From NCBI GenBank assembly GCA_008501635.1, contig QQUJ01000013.1, positions 1 to 64,000 on the forward strand: DNA of 64,000 bases, written 5' to 3'. Position 1 is the stretch's first letter; every line of letters starts with the position of its first letter. Shown piece by piece: positions 8,654-16,554 of the stretch. Below the pieces are notes generated by a model that ran no database searches, was not told where the DNA came from, and worked only from the letters and a program-made list of their open reading frames with translations. Position numbers and translations under genes: made by a program. Origin of the DNA: Pseudomonadota bacterium. Lineage in GTDB: Bacteria; Pseudomonadota; Gammaproteobacteria; QQUJ01.

Positions 8654-9136
8654 ATGAACATAGCGAAAAATTCGGTGGTGCAGTTTGGCTATACCCTGAA
8701 GTCGGAGACGGGCGACGTGATCGAATCCGCCAGCCCTGCTGCGCCGGTTGCGTATCTGCACGGGCAGGGCAACATCATCGCCGGTCTCGAACGGGCGTTG
8801 GAAGGCAGGGCCGAGGGTGATCAATTTTCCGTGACCGTGCCTCCGGAAGACGCTTACGGAGCGCGTAAGGATGGGTCGGTGCAGCGCATTGCCGTGAAGC
8901 ATCTGCAGGGAGCGCGCAAGTGGAAGCCGGGCATGATTGCCCATGTCGATACCGAACACGGCAGGCACCAGGTACAGATCGTCAAAGTGGGCAAGTTCAT
9001 GGCCGATGTCGACACCAACCACCCGCTGGCCGGCAAGACGCTGGTATTCGATATTCAGGTGGTCTCAGTGCGCGCTGCCACCGACGAAGAACTGGCCCAT
9101 GGGCATGCGCACGGCGCGGGCGGCCATCATCACTAG
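8654..9136 (+). CDS. SlyD-like FKBP-type peptidyl-prolyl isomerase
   Basis: Cytoplasmic peptidyl-prolyl cis-trans isomerase/chaperone of the SlyD branch, 160 aa. The FKBP core is split by an insert-in-flap domain: residues 5-70 include VVQFGYTLKSETGDVIE and GLERALEGRAEGDQF, followed by the flap with PPEDAYGARKDGSVQ, and the core resumes at HPLAGKTLVFDIQVVSV. The C-terminus is His-rich (GHAHGAGGHHH), a metal-binding tail typical of SlyD and relevant to nickel handling. It could equally be a close paralogue, so no symbol is given. Convergent with the ferritin-like gene 12 bp downstream. Confidence 0.88.
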   Translation: MNIAKNSVVQFGYTLKSETGDVIESASPAAPVAYLHGQGNIIAGLERALEGRAEGDQFSVTVPPEDAYGARKDGSVQRIAVKHLQGARKWKPGMIAHVDTEHGRHQVQIVKVGKFMADVDTNHPLAGKTLVFDIQVVSVRAATDEELAHGHAHGAGGHHH

Positions 9137-9148
9137 CGGGCTCAAGAA

Positions 9149-9664
9149 TCAGATACCCGCCATTGTGCCTGGTTCGTGATTGCCGAAGAAACCTTGCGGG
9201 TCTTCCAGAAACTGAATCGAATCGAGAATCGATTTGAGGTGGGACACCTCTTCCTGCGCAAGTTTTGTGTAGAACGCCTTTTCAAACGGGTCCGTAACCT
9301 CATCGGCGCGCTGCTGATAGAAGTGGCTGCCGCGGCGCTCGAAATCGGCGGCCTGATTGAGTGCGGCGATATCGTCGGTGTCGATGGCCTGCCGTTCTTT
9401 GATCTCTTCCATGGCTTGGGTGAAGATTTCGGCGACGGAATGGTTGCCATCTGATTGGGATTCGGGCCAGCTGCCGCTGGTTTCCAGCGACTGGTAAATC
9501 TCTTTGATGCGGGCGATGTGATCTTCTTCGGACTCCCGCAGGTACTCGAACATCCGCTGCCCGAATTTACTGGTCGCCTTGTCGCGGGCGGCCTTGTAAT
9601 AGGCCATTCCCTCGACTTCCATCTGCAGTGCTTTCTTCAATGCGGTCATGCGGCTGTCGGACAC
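9149..9664 (-). CDS. Ferritin-like/rubrerythrin-type diiron protein
   Basis: 171-aa four-helix-bundle protein of the ferritin-like superfamily. Carboxylate and histidine ligands appear in the expected order: the Glu of LQMEVEGMAYY (helix 1), ESEEDHIARI (helix 2), ADFERRGSHFYQQ (helix 3) and AQEEVSHLKSIL (helix 4). The rubredoxin-like FeS tail of true rubrerythrins is absent. Likely roles are iron handling or peroxide reduction, but the partner is unknown. It is transcribed towards slyD and reads away from the phasin gene's terminator. Confidence 0.85.
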   Translation of the reverse strand: MSDSRMTALKKALQMEVEGMAYYKAARDKATSKFGQRMFEYLRESEEDHIARIKEIYQSLETSGSWPESQSDGNHSVAEIFTQAMEEIKERQAIDTDDIAALNQAADFERRGSHFYQQRADEVTDPFEKAFYTKLAQEEVSHLKSILDSIQFLEDPQGFFGNHEPGTMAGI

Positions 9665-9796
9665 GATCGATGCTCCCTGGTCATGTTGTTCTGGTAGCGC
9701 CGCAATGTTGCAGACGCCAACTTTGCCGACAGGCTAACCCGATTTGGCGGCCACGGCGAGCCTCCCTACGCAGTACCGGGGGTAAGCGTCCAAAGA

Positions 9797-9829
9797 AAAG
9801 GCCGCCACCTCAGGGAGGTGGCGGCCTTT
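9797..9829 (-). terminator. Rho-independent terminator of the phasin gene
   Basis: A perfect 15-bp stem (arms 9797-9811 and 9815-9829, loop AGG) lies 33 bp past the phasin stop. On the minus strand it is followed by TTTTCTTT, the expected uridine tract. Confidence 0.9.
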
Positions 9830-9861
9830 CGACTTCGTGTTACTGCTGAAGGTGAAGCGTC

Positions 9862-10215
9862 TTAGGCAGCTTTCAGACCGACGGAAGCGAAGCTCTCCTT
9901 GGCCACTTTCTGAGCCTCGGCGGTGAACTTCTCACCCATCTCGGCCACACTCTTGGCATCGGCAACCAGCTTCTCGCCAACGGTCTTGGCAACTTCCTGC
10001 TGGTCGGCGATATAGGCTTGTAGACCGGCTACGTCCTGCACCGCCAGGGCGGCCTTCAGCTGGGAGACACCCAGTTTGGAGTAGGCTTCCAGGCTGGAGA
10101 CCTGCAGGGCAGCCAGCTTCTCGAAGTTCTCGACGCCCAGGGCGTTCAGCTTCTGAACCGGGGCCAGGGCAACCTTGAACTGCTCGAAAACATCAGTGTA
10201 AGAATTCAGTTTCAT
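9862..10215 (-). CDS. Phasin family protein (polyhydroxyalkanoate granule-associated)
   Basis: 117-aa, Ala/Lys/Glu-rich, fully helical protein with the phasin_2 pattern (FEQFKVALAPVQKLNALGVENFEKLAALQVSSLEAYSKLGV). Phasins coat polyhydroxyalkanoate granules and control their size, implying the cell stores PHA even though no phaC lies in this window. The gene stands alone with its own AT-rich promoter region and a strong terminator, as expected for a highly expressed protein. Ribosome-binding site GAGAGG precedes the ATG. Two TTGC-N3-GCAA palindromes upstream are candidate PhaR operators. Confidence 0.9.
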   Translation of the reverse strand: MKLNSYTDVFEQFKVALAPVQKLNALGVENFEKLAALQVSSLEAYSKLGVSQLKAALAVQDVAGLQAYIADQQEVAKTVGEKLVADAKSVAEMGEKFTAEAQKVAKESFASVGLKAA

Positions 10216-10255
10216 GTGCGTATCCTCTCAAAGTAAATAGGGGTTGGGTTCTTTG

Positions 10256-10295
10256 TTGCAGTGCAATATACGCCTGTTGATGTTGCGTTGCAACA
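10256..10295 (-). promoter_or_regulatory. Two TTGC-N3-GCAA palindromes upstream of the phasin gene (candidate PhaR sites)
   Basis: TTGCAGTGCAA lies at 10256-10266. TGTTGCGTTGCAACA lies at 10281-10295 with 6-bp arms. Their centres are 27 bp apart, 46-73 bp before the phasin start codon. PhaR repressors of other bacteria bind TGC/GCA palindromes before phasin genes; assignment here is by motif and position only. The DNA further upstream to about 10375 is very AT-rich. Confidence 0.5.
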
Positions 10296-10457
10296 AGATT
10301 TTTCGACGCAATGAAAATATTTTTTAGAGCGTGGCTATTCCCTATATATATCTTTTTATTCAATAAGTTATAAGTCATCGCCAGCGCGGAATCGATTCAA
10401 TGAGCGGTCCGTAAGGGTCGATTTTTCGGCGCTGTGACCCGAAAGGAGAGCCGAGAG

Positions 10458-10731
10458 ATGCGACTCATCAGGGCGCAGGAGTTCGCGGCAGAAAGCCCGT
10501 GGGGGGCGCTTGAGATTGCCAATATGGCCGGTATCACCACCCGATTGCATTGGACCGATCGACCATACCGATGGCACGTGAGCGACGGGGATGAGGTTTT
10601 CGCCGTCCTCGATGGGCGCGTGGTACTGGAGCTGGGCGACTTTTTAATGCGGCTTCGGGAGAACCGGGCATGTCGTCCATCCCATCGGCGAAGCACGGGT
10701 TCTGGTGGTGGAGAGAGAGTGCAGCGATTGA
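10458..10731 (+). pseudogene. Broken cupin-domain gene (internal deletion plus frameshift)
   Basis: The first frame reads MRLIRAQEFAAESPWGALEIANM, RLHWTDRPYRWHVSDGDEVFAVLDGRV, then jumps to LELGDF. From about 10640 the cupin reading continues one frame over (GHVVHPIGEARVLVVEREC) and ends at TGA 10731. Intact relatives are single-domain cupins of about 105-115 aa in which roughly 14 residues lie between DGRV and the GD turn; those are missing here. So the copy has both a deletion and a frameshift. The remaining first-frame product (to 10769) is not a sensible cupin. The metal-binding His/Glu set is incomplete in any one frame. Confidence 0.72.
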
Positions 10732-10842
10732 ACACGGCGCGGTTGGAGGACACGCGCAGAAAGGCCTGATCGTCAACTGGAGCGCGGGATAGGTTAGGGT
10801 ACACTCGGGACCGATCTTTACCGACCCAGTGAAAGCCCGTCA

Positions 10843-11730
10843 TTGTCCACCACACTCGCTCAAGAACTTTTCGCCATCATCGCCCCCGTTTTTCTGGTCG
10901 CGGGGATCGGCTTCGCGTGGGGGCGTTTTCGGCTTCCGTTCGATACCAAGGGTATGACGACGTTGGTGACCTGGGTCGGCACGCCGGCCCTGGTGGTCTC
11001 CACGCTGTTGAAAACCGCGCCGGCGCTGGGCACCTTGAGCAAGTTGCTGCTGGTGGCCGTCGTTGTCCATGTTGCGATGGGGTTGCTGGGCTACCTGGTT
11101 CTGAAACGCGCCAGGCTTTCCTGCAAGGCGTTTCTGCCCAGCCTGATCTTCGGTAATTGCGGCAACATGGGTTTACCGTTATCCCTGTTTGCCTTCGGCG
11201 AGTCGGGCCTGGCGTTGGCTATCGCCTTTTTCACCGTATCTGCGATTGGCATGTTTACCGCCGGGCAGGCGATTGCGGCGGGGCGCACTTCGCTCGGCAT
11301 ACTATTACGCACCCCGATACTCTGGGCGGTGGCGCTGGCCATGGTCTTGCTGGCGACCGGGACTCGTTTGCCGGGTTGGGCAGGCAGCACGGTCGATCTG
11401 CTCGGCCAGTTCACCATCCCCATCATGATCCTGGCGCTGGGGGTCTCCCTGGCCAAGTTGCAAGTGCACTCCCTGGGGCGCAGCGCCCTCCTCAGTCTGG
11501 TGCGCATCGGCGGTGGTATGGCGCTGGGATTTGGAATTGGCGCCCTGTTCGGATTGGAAGGTATTGAGCTGGGTGTGGTCGTGCTTCAGGCGTCGATGCC
11601 GGTGGCGGTGTTCAACTACCTCTTTGCGCAGTACTACAGCAACGAGCCGGAAGAGGTAGCGGGTTTGGTGGTGGTCTCCACGGCGATGAGTTTTATGATG
11701 CTGCCGTTTCTGCTGCCGGTGATTCTCTGA
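10843..11730 (+). CDS. AEC-family (auxin efflux carrier-type) permease
   Basis: 295-aa integral membrane protein of the AEC/BART superfamily, with about ten hydrophobic segments in two five-helix repeats. Landmarks are the Asn/Gly-rich FGNCGNMGLPLSLFAFG in the first half and LGVSLAKL plus QASMPVAVFNYLFAQYY in the second. Characterised bacterial members export or import malate, malonate and other dicarboxylates; the substrate here is unknown. The start is TTG at 10843, with no in-frame ATG before the first membrane helix, so the start is less certain than the gene. A second, distantly related AEC permease lies at 62421-63344. Confidence 0.88.
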   Translation: MSTTLAQELFAIIAPVFLVAGIGFAWGRFRLPFDTKGMTTLVTWVGTPALVVSTLLKTAPALGTLSKLLLVAVVVHVAMGLLGYLVLKRARLSCKAFLPSLIFGNCGNMGLPLSLFAFGESGLALAIAFFTVSAIGMFTAGQAIAAGRTSLGILLRTPILWAVALAMVLLATGTRLPGWAGSTVDLLGQFTIPIMILALGVSLAKLQVHSLGRSALLSLVRIGGGMALGFGIGALFGLEGIELGVVVLQASMPVAVFNYLFAQYYSNEPEEVAGLVVVSTAMSFMMLPFLLPVIL

Positions 11731-11982
11731 GCCTTTAAGGCCTGTTTCGGGAGCATTCAGGTATCGTGTCGAGCAGCGGCATGGCGAGGGGGCAATTCCT
11801 TAACGGTATGACCTGACCCGCTGTGCGGTCAGACCTTTCGTTACGAATTCTCCACGAACGGACGATTTGGAATCCGCGTGGGTTTTCGATGATGGAAGTG
11901 GGTTGCTTGCGTCAGGCGGAGAGTCGACAATGTCATACCTGCGCTGTCGCATCACCCCTCACTATCGACCAAGGAGTTGCCC

Positions 11983-12474
11983 GTGACCCAGGAGATCAAG
12001 ACCATCCTCTACGCAACGGATCTGGGCGAGCATACCCGCCCGGTATTTCGCTATGCCATCGTGCTGGCCAAATGTGTAGGGGCAAAGATCGTGGTGGCGC
12101 ATGCGATGGAACCGCTGGGCACCACGGCAAAAGCGGTCATCGAAAGCTACCTTCCCGAAGGCAACTACCAGAAGCTGCACGATGAGGGTTTTGCCAAAAC
12201 GCGGGCGTTGATGACCTCGCGTATCGAGAAGGCCTGCGAGGAAGAACTCGGTGTCAGCGCTGCCGACAGCCAATTGATTGAGGATATCGTGGTGCTCGAA
12301 GGCGTACCCGCGCGGGTGCTCTACAAAGAGGCACAAAAGCGCAAAGCACAACTCATCGTGCTCGGCTCGCACGGCCATTCGCGGCTCGGGGAACTGCTCC
12401 TCGGTTCTACCGCACGGCGGCTGACGCAGATCAGCAAGATACCGGTGTTGTTGGTGCCGACCGAAGGCGATTGA
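11983..12474 (+). CDS. Universal stress protein (UspA family)
   Basis: Single-domain UspA-like protein, 163 aa. The N-terminal strand KTILYATDLGEH and the C-terminal ATP-binding signature G-x2-G-x9-G(S/T) (LGSHGHSRLGELLLGSTARRL) place it in the nucleotide-binding class. Function is probably stress tolerance; no specific partner is known. I chose GTG at 11983, six bases after a full AAGGAG ribosome-binding site; TTG at 11977 would touch that site. It precedes the Kef-type antiporter, separated by a terminator. Confidence 0.88.
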   Translation: MTQEIKTILYATDLGEHTRPVFRYAIVLAKCVGAKIVVAHAMEPLGTTAKAVIESYLPEGNYQKLHDEGFAKTRALMTSRIEKACEEELGVSAADSQLIEDIVVLEGVPARVLYKEAQKRKAQLIVLGSHGHSRLGELLLGSTARRLTQISKIPVLLVPTEGD

Positions 12475-12498
12475 GATACGCTTCAAATAGTGCAGCCG

Positions 12499-12529
12499 AG
12501 GCCGGGTCTTTCCCGGCCTTGCTTTTCTC
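12499..12529 (+). terminator. Rho-independent terminator after the UspA gene
   Basis: AGGCCGGG (12499-12506) pairs with CCCGGCCT (12512-12519), followed by a T-rich run (TTGCTTTTCT). It lies 25 bp past the stop codon. Confidence 0.8.
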
Positions 12530-12580
12530 GCAGTGTCATCTGCTACATTGCGTTGGTTGCTGAGGGGGGAACCGCGCGGC

Positions 12581-14311
12581 ATGTCTGACCACACCACACT
12601 GATCGATGTCCTGATTCTGCTGGCCACTGCCGTCGTGGCGGTGCCGTTGTCGCAGCGCCTCGGCCTCGGTACCGTGCTCGGCTATCTGGTCGGTGGTGTT
12701 GTCATTGGGCCGTGGGGACTGGGGCTGATCGACGGCGTGGAGGAGATACGCCACATCGGCGAATTTGGCGTGGTATTTCTGCTCTTTGCCATCGGTATCG
12801 AGCTGCGACCTTCGCGACTCTGGGGTATCCGTCACAGCGTATTGGGCCTGGGCTCGGCGCAGGTGATCGTGACGGGTTTGGTGCTGGCCGGAGCGGTGTA
12901 TGCGCTGGGTTTGCCGCTCAGCATCGCGCTGCTCGTGGGTTTCGGCCTGGCGCTGTCGTCTACGGCCTTCGGGCTACAGTTGCTCACCGAGCGTGGCGAG
13001 CTCAATACCACTTACGGGCGTACGTCGCTCGGCATACTGCTCTTTCAGGATCTCGCCGTCGTGCCACTTCTGGCCCTGGTGCCGCTGCTCAGCGAAAAGC
13101 CGCTGGAGCTGACCGAGAGCGTTGGTTTCGCGCTGCTCGAAGGGGTGCTGATCATCGTCGGCGTGGTGGTGATCGGTCGCTATGTGTTGAACCATGTGTT
13201 CAACCTGGTGGCGCGCAGTCGCAGCAGCGAGGCGTTCGCCGCGGTTGCGTTGCTGGTGGTACTGGGGACCGCGGCCCTGATGCAGAAGGCCGGCCTGTCG
13301 ATGGCGATGGGCGCCTTCATCGCCGGCGTGATGCTGGCCGAGTCCAAATACCGCCACCAGGTGATCGCCGATATCGAACCCTTTCGCGGGTTTCTGCTGG
13401 GGCTGTTCTTCATGACAGTGGGCATGTCCATAGATTTCGGTCTGCTGTTTGAGCGTGCCGGCTCAGTGGTCGCGTCGGTGGCGGGGGTGATGACCGTCAA
13501 GGCGCTGCTGATACTGGTGATCTGCCGCGTCTCCGGCCTGCACCTCGCCAACGCCAGTGCCGTGGCGTTGCTGCTGGCGCAGAGCGGCGAGTTCGGTTTC
13601 GTGCTGTTCGGGGTGGCCGCGGTGGCCGGGGTTATGACCACCGACCTGTTTCATTTCCTCACTCTCATCGTGGCGCTGAGCATGGCGGCGACACCACTGC
13701 TGGCGCGCGTCCTGACCTGGACTCTGCAGACCTGGGGGCAGCGGCAAGCCGGACACGAGATGCGTGAAAGCCCGGTGATCGGTCTTTCGGGTCACGTCAT
13801 CATCGCCGGCTTCGGGCGGGTCGGCGAGCGCGTAGCACGGGTGCTGGGGCGGGCGGAGATCCCCTACGTGGCGATCGACATGGATGCGGATCGTGTTACC
13901 GCGGCGCGCGCACGTGGCTATTCCGTATTCTATGGCGACGCCAGCCGCAAAGACGTGCTGGATGCGGCGGATGCCGAAGCGGCGGGGTTGCTGCTGGTAA
14001 GCCTGGATAGTCCCAGTAGCGCCGAGCGCTGTGTCGAAGCGATGCACAGGCACTATCCGCAGCTCCCTATCCACACCCGGGCCCGCGATCGCGAGGGGGC
14101 GATCAAGTTGCGCGAGCTGGGGGCTTCGGTCGCCGTCTCCGAGACCTTTGAGGCGAGCCTGCAGTTGGGAGGCGGCGTACTGCAGGCGCTGGGTCGCGAA
14201 CCGGAACGGATCAGTGAACTGCTCGACGAGTTTCGCCGCAGTGTCTACGGCGTAGCGGGCGAATCCCAGAATTACGGCGCGGCGAAGGGCGAGAACGATC
14301 ACCTGCCCTGA
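12581..14311 (+). CDS. Kef-type (CPA2) cation:proton antiporter with TrkA-N domain
   Basis: 576-aa inner-membrane protein: a Na+/H+-exchanger-type domain of about 12 helices (residues 5-385) followed by a RCK/TrkA-N regulatory domain. GHVIIAGFGRVGERV near residue 405 is the Rossmann nucleotide-binding loop. It resembles KefB/KefC potassium efflux and the YbaL group. The tail after the RCK domain is short and ends in a polar stretch. The open frame begins at 12533, but I chose ATG 12581 (MSDHTTLIDVL), immediately before the first membrane helix and preceded by a G-rich ribosome-binding site. Ion specificity cannot be read from sequence. Confidence 0.87.
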   Translation: MSDHTTLIDVLILLATAVVAVPLSQRLGLGTVLGYLVGGVVIGPWGLGLIDGVEEIRHIGEFGVVFLLFAIGIELRPSRLWGIRHSVLGLGSAQVIVTGLVLAGAVYALGLPLSIALLVGFGLALSSTAFGLQLLTERGELNTTYGRTSLGILLFQDLAVVPLLALVPLLSEKPLELTESVGFALLEGVLIIVGVVVIGRYVLNHVFNLVARSRSSEAFAAVALLVVLGTAALMQKAGLSMAMGAFIAGVMLAESKYRHQVIADIEPFRGFLLGLFFMTVGMSIDFGLLFERAGSVVASVAGVMTVKALLILVICRVSGLHLANASAVALLLAQSGEFGFVLFGVAAVAGVMTTDLFHFLTLIVALSMAATPLLARVLTWTLQTWGQRQAGHEMRESPVIGLSGHVIIAGFGRVGERVARVLGRAEIPYVAIDMDADRVTAARARGYSVFYGDASRKDVLDAADAEAAGLLLVSLDSPSSAERCVEAMHRHYPQLPIHTRARDREGAIKLRELGASVAVSETFEASLQLGGGVLQALGREPERISELLDEFRRSVYGVAGESQNYGAAKGENDHLP

Positions 14312-14357
14312 CGGCCGCGTGCCCGCATTGGGTGCTGGTTTAGGGCCCGCCGATTTC

Positions 14358-14774
14358 TCACCCGTCGTGATAGTGCGCCATGCATTCGCGTATTTCGGCC
14401 GGGATCCGCACCGGCCGCATGCCGTCCATCTGGCAGCAGACCAGCCTCTGGGTGATGCGCAGTCGTTGCTGACTTTCGCAGCTGACCGCATGGTGCAGGG
14501 TAAACGACGAGTTGCCCAGTTGCGGTACGGTCAGCGCAAAGCTGAGCTGGTCCCCAAGCCGTGACGGGGCATCGAAATGGACGTCGAAATGGGTGGTGGG
14601 GATAGCCAGTTTCAGGTCGGCGTGCAAGCGCCGGAAATCGCAATCCAGCGCCTCGGCAAACCAGTTCTCCACCGCCTGATTGACCATCTCGAAATAGCGG
14701 GGATAGAAGACGATCCCCGCCATATCGACGTGTTCGAAGCGCACCGGGACGGTGGTGACGAAGGCGTTGCTCAT
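14358..14774 (-). CDS. Acyl-CoA thioesterase, 4-hydroxybenzoyl-CoA thioesterase-like hotdog fold
   Basis: 138-aa hotdog-fold thioesterase. The catalytic segment VRFEHVDMAGIVFYPRYFEM carries the Asp of the 4-hydroxybenzoyl-CoA thioesterase family in the HVDMAGIVFYP motif (residue 17). The second half has the IPTTHFDVHFDAPSRLGD strand. It overlaps the Rid gene by 4 bp and shares its promoter, divergent from the degradation operon. The likely job is to release CoA from dead-end or excess aryl-CoA thioesters in the anthranilate pathway; that is inferred from location. Confidence 0.85.
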   Translation of the reverse strand: MSNAFVTTVPVRFEHVDMAGIVFYPRYFEMVNQAVENWFAEALDCDFRRLHADLKLAIPTTHFDVHFDAPSRLGDQLSFALTVPQLGNSSFTLHHAVSCESQQRLRITQRLVCCQMDGMRPVRIPAEIRECMAHYHDG

Positions 14775-15160
14775 GGGACTACGGCGGTCGCCTCGATCTC
14801 CAGTTTGGCGCCGTCTTCGATGAAGCCTTTGACCTCGATGACCGACATCACCGGGAAGTTGCGGCCGATCACCTCGCGGTAGGCTTCGCCAAGCTTGGCG
14901 AGTGAACCCAGGTACTCGCGTTTGTCGCCGATGAACCAGGTCATGCGCACGATGTGCTCGGGCCTGGCGTTACCGGCGGCGAGGATCGCCACGATGTTGC
15001 TCAGTGCCTGGCGCGCCTGCCCGGCAAAGTCGTCGGTCTCGAACTCCTCGTTGGCGTTCCAGCCCACCTGGCCGCCGAGAAAGATCATTTTGCCGCTCGC
15101 GGCGATGCCGTTGCTATAGCCCTTGGGGCGTTTCCAGCCCTCTGGTTGCAGTATTTCCAC
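14771..15160 (-). CDS. Rid (YjgF/YER057c/UK114) family protein lacking the canonical Arg105
   Basis: 129-aa Rid-superfamily protein. It aligns with E. coli RidA throughout (GQARQALSNIVAIL, then FPVMSVIEV and KLEIEATAV near the end). The Arg that binds the substrate carboxylate in active RidA imine deaminases (P-A-R-S) is Met105 here (P-V-M-S). That places it among Rid groups for which RidA-type deaminase activity is not expected. It is the first gene of a two-gene unit with the thioesterase, divergent from the SDR gene. The pathway intermediate formed by the monooxygenase/reductase is an enamine, so a role in binding or hydrolysing it is tempting but unproven. Confidence 0.88.
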   Translation of the reverse strand: MEILQPEGWKRPKGYSNGIAASGKMIFLGGQVGWNANEEFETDDFAGQARQALSNIVAILAAGNARPEHIVRMTWFIGDKREYLGSLAKLGEAYREVIGRNFPVMSVIEVKGFIEDGAKLEIEATAVVP

Positions 15161-15246
15161 GTGCCTTTCCTCCCAAATTAACTTGCATTTGCCAAAAAAT
15201 AGTTTAGATATAAAATAATGAAATGTAAAACGTCTATTTTGTACTC
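15161..15246. promoter_or_regulatory. AT-rich divergent promoter region of the anthranilate-type cluster
   Basis: This 86-bp region is far more AT-rich than its surroundings. On the plus strand TTGCCA (15189-15194), a 16-bp spacer and TAAAAT (15211-15216) form a plausible sigma-70 promoter for the SDR operon. On the minus strand TTTACA is a possible -35 for the Rid gene. The inverted pair AAAATAG and CTATTTT lies on either side of the plus-strand -10. The MarR protein encoded at 16048 is the obvious candidate regulator. Confidence 0.5.
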
Positions 15247-16041
15247 ATGAGTCACGACCACTCGTCGCGCCCCTTGTCCGGCCGTACCGCACTCATCACC
15301 GGCGGCAGCCGCGGCATTGGTGCCGCCTGCGCCGCGGCACTGGCGTCGGAAGGCTGCGATCTGATCCTGCTGGGGCGCAATGCCGAGACCCTGGACACTC
15401 ACACCGCGCTGTTGCGTAATGAACACAGGGTTGAGGTTCACGCCCTGGTCGCCGACGCATCCCATGAAGACGCGCTGCGCACGGCCATGACCCAGGCCCG
15501 CGATGGGCATGGCCCGATCGATATTCTGGTCAACAACGTGGGTGGGGCGGTGAGCGGGCTGCTGGAACGGACCACTTCCGAGCAGTGGCACCAGACTCTG
15601 GCAATGAACCTTACCAGCACCTTCGTCTGCACACAGTTGCTGTTGCCGGCGATGAAAAAAGCGGGCTGGGGCCGCATCGTCAATATTGCCTCTACGGCGG
15701 GGCTCAAAGGGTACGCGTATGTGGTGCCCTATTGCGCGGCCAAGCATGGCGTGGTGGGCATGACACGCGCGCTGGCGGTGGAGCTGGCCGGCAGCGGGGT
15801 GACGGTCAACACCGTCTGCCCCGGTTACACCGACACCGATATGACGCGCTCCACGGTCGACACCATCGAAAAGGTGACCGGGCGCAGCCGCGAGCAGGCC
15901 TACGCGGAACTGGCCGCCGGCAATCCGCAGCGGCGGTTGATCCAACCCGGGGAGGTGGCGCACGCGGTGTCCTGGCTGTGCCTGCCGCAGAGCGGCGCGG
16001 TCACCGGGCAGGCGCTGGCGGTCGCTGGCGGCGAGATCTGA
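15247..16041 (+). CDS. Short-chain dehydrogenase/reductase (3-hydroxyacyl-CoA dehydrogenase-like)
   Basis: 264-aa classical SDR with the NAD(P)-binding TGGSRGIG near residue 18, NNVGG, the catalytic Ser of NIASTAGLKG, and YCAAK (Y-x3-K). It is the first gene of the plus-strand operon. In the A. evansii-type anthranilate pathway an SDR oxidises a hydroxyacyl-CoA formed after ring reduction and opening, and that is the likely role here. The MarR gene starts 6 bp downstream. Confidence 0.88.
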   Translation: MSHDHSSRPLSGRTALITGGSRGIGAACAAALASEGCDLILLGRNAETLDTHTALLRNEHRVEVHALVADASHEDALRTAMTQARDGHGPIDILVNNVGGAVSGLLERTTSEQWHQTLAMNLTSTFVCTQLLLPAMKKAGWGRIVNIASTAGLKGYAYVVPYCAAKHGVVGMTRALAVELAGSGVTVNTVCPGYTDTDMTRSTVDTIEKVTGRSREQAYAELAAGNPQRRLIQPGEVAHAVSWLCLPQSGAVTGQALAVAGGEI

Positions 16042-16047
16042 GGAGCG

Positions 16048-16545
16048 ATGTGCATGGAGCCGGCCGCAGGTTACGAAGATCGTGAAACGGCGACCAGCGC
16101 CGCCGATCGCAAAGAGATCCGCATGTGGTTGCGTCTGCTGACCTGCACCAACCTGATCGAGCGCGAGTTGCGCGCGCGCCTCAACCGCGAGTTTCAGACC
16201 ACGCTGCCGCGCTTTGACGTGCTCGCGCAGCTGGAGCGCGAACCCGAGGGGCTCACCATGGGACAGCTCTCGACGCGCATGATGGTGACCGGGGGCAATG
16301 TCACCGGCGTTATCGACCGCCTTGCCGCCGATGGCTTGGTCGAACGCCTGCTCGCGCCGGGGGACCGGCGCAGCAACATCGTGCGCCTTACCGCGGCCGG
16401 ACGGAATCTGTTCGCAAAGATGGCGGCGGTGCACCATGAAACGTTGCACGGGCTGCTTGACGGATTCACGCGCAGCGATGTGGACGGGCTTTTCGCCGCG
16501 CTGGGAAACCTGAAGGCGACACTGCGCAGTAACATCATCGAATAG
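16048..16545 (+). CDS. MarR-family transcriptional regulator
   Basis: 165-aa winged-helix regulator. The recognition region is LTMGQLSTRMMVTGGNVTGVIDRLAADGLVERLLAPGDRRSNIVRLT, with the wing DRRSN characteristic of MarR proteins. It is embedded in the aryl-CoA operon between the SDR and enoyl-CoA hydratase genes. By analogy with other aryl-CoA pathways it probably represses the operon and is released by an aryl-CoA thioester; the effector is inference. Confidence 0.9.
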   Translation: MCMEPAAGYEDRETATSAADRKEIRMWLRLLTCTNLIERELRARLNREFQTTLPRFDVLAQLEREPEGLTMGQLSTRMMVTGGNVTGVIDRLAADGLVERLLAPGDRRSNIVRLTAAGRNLFAKMAAVHHETLHGLLDGFTRSDVDGLFAALGNLKATLRSNIIE

Positions 16546-16554
16546 GAGCGTTGC

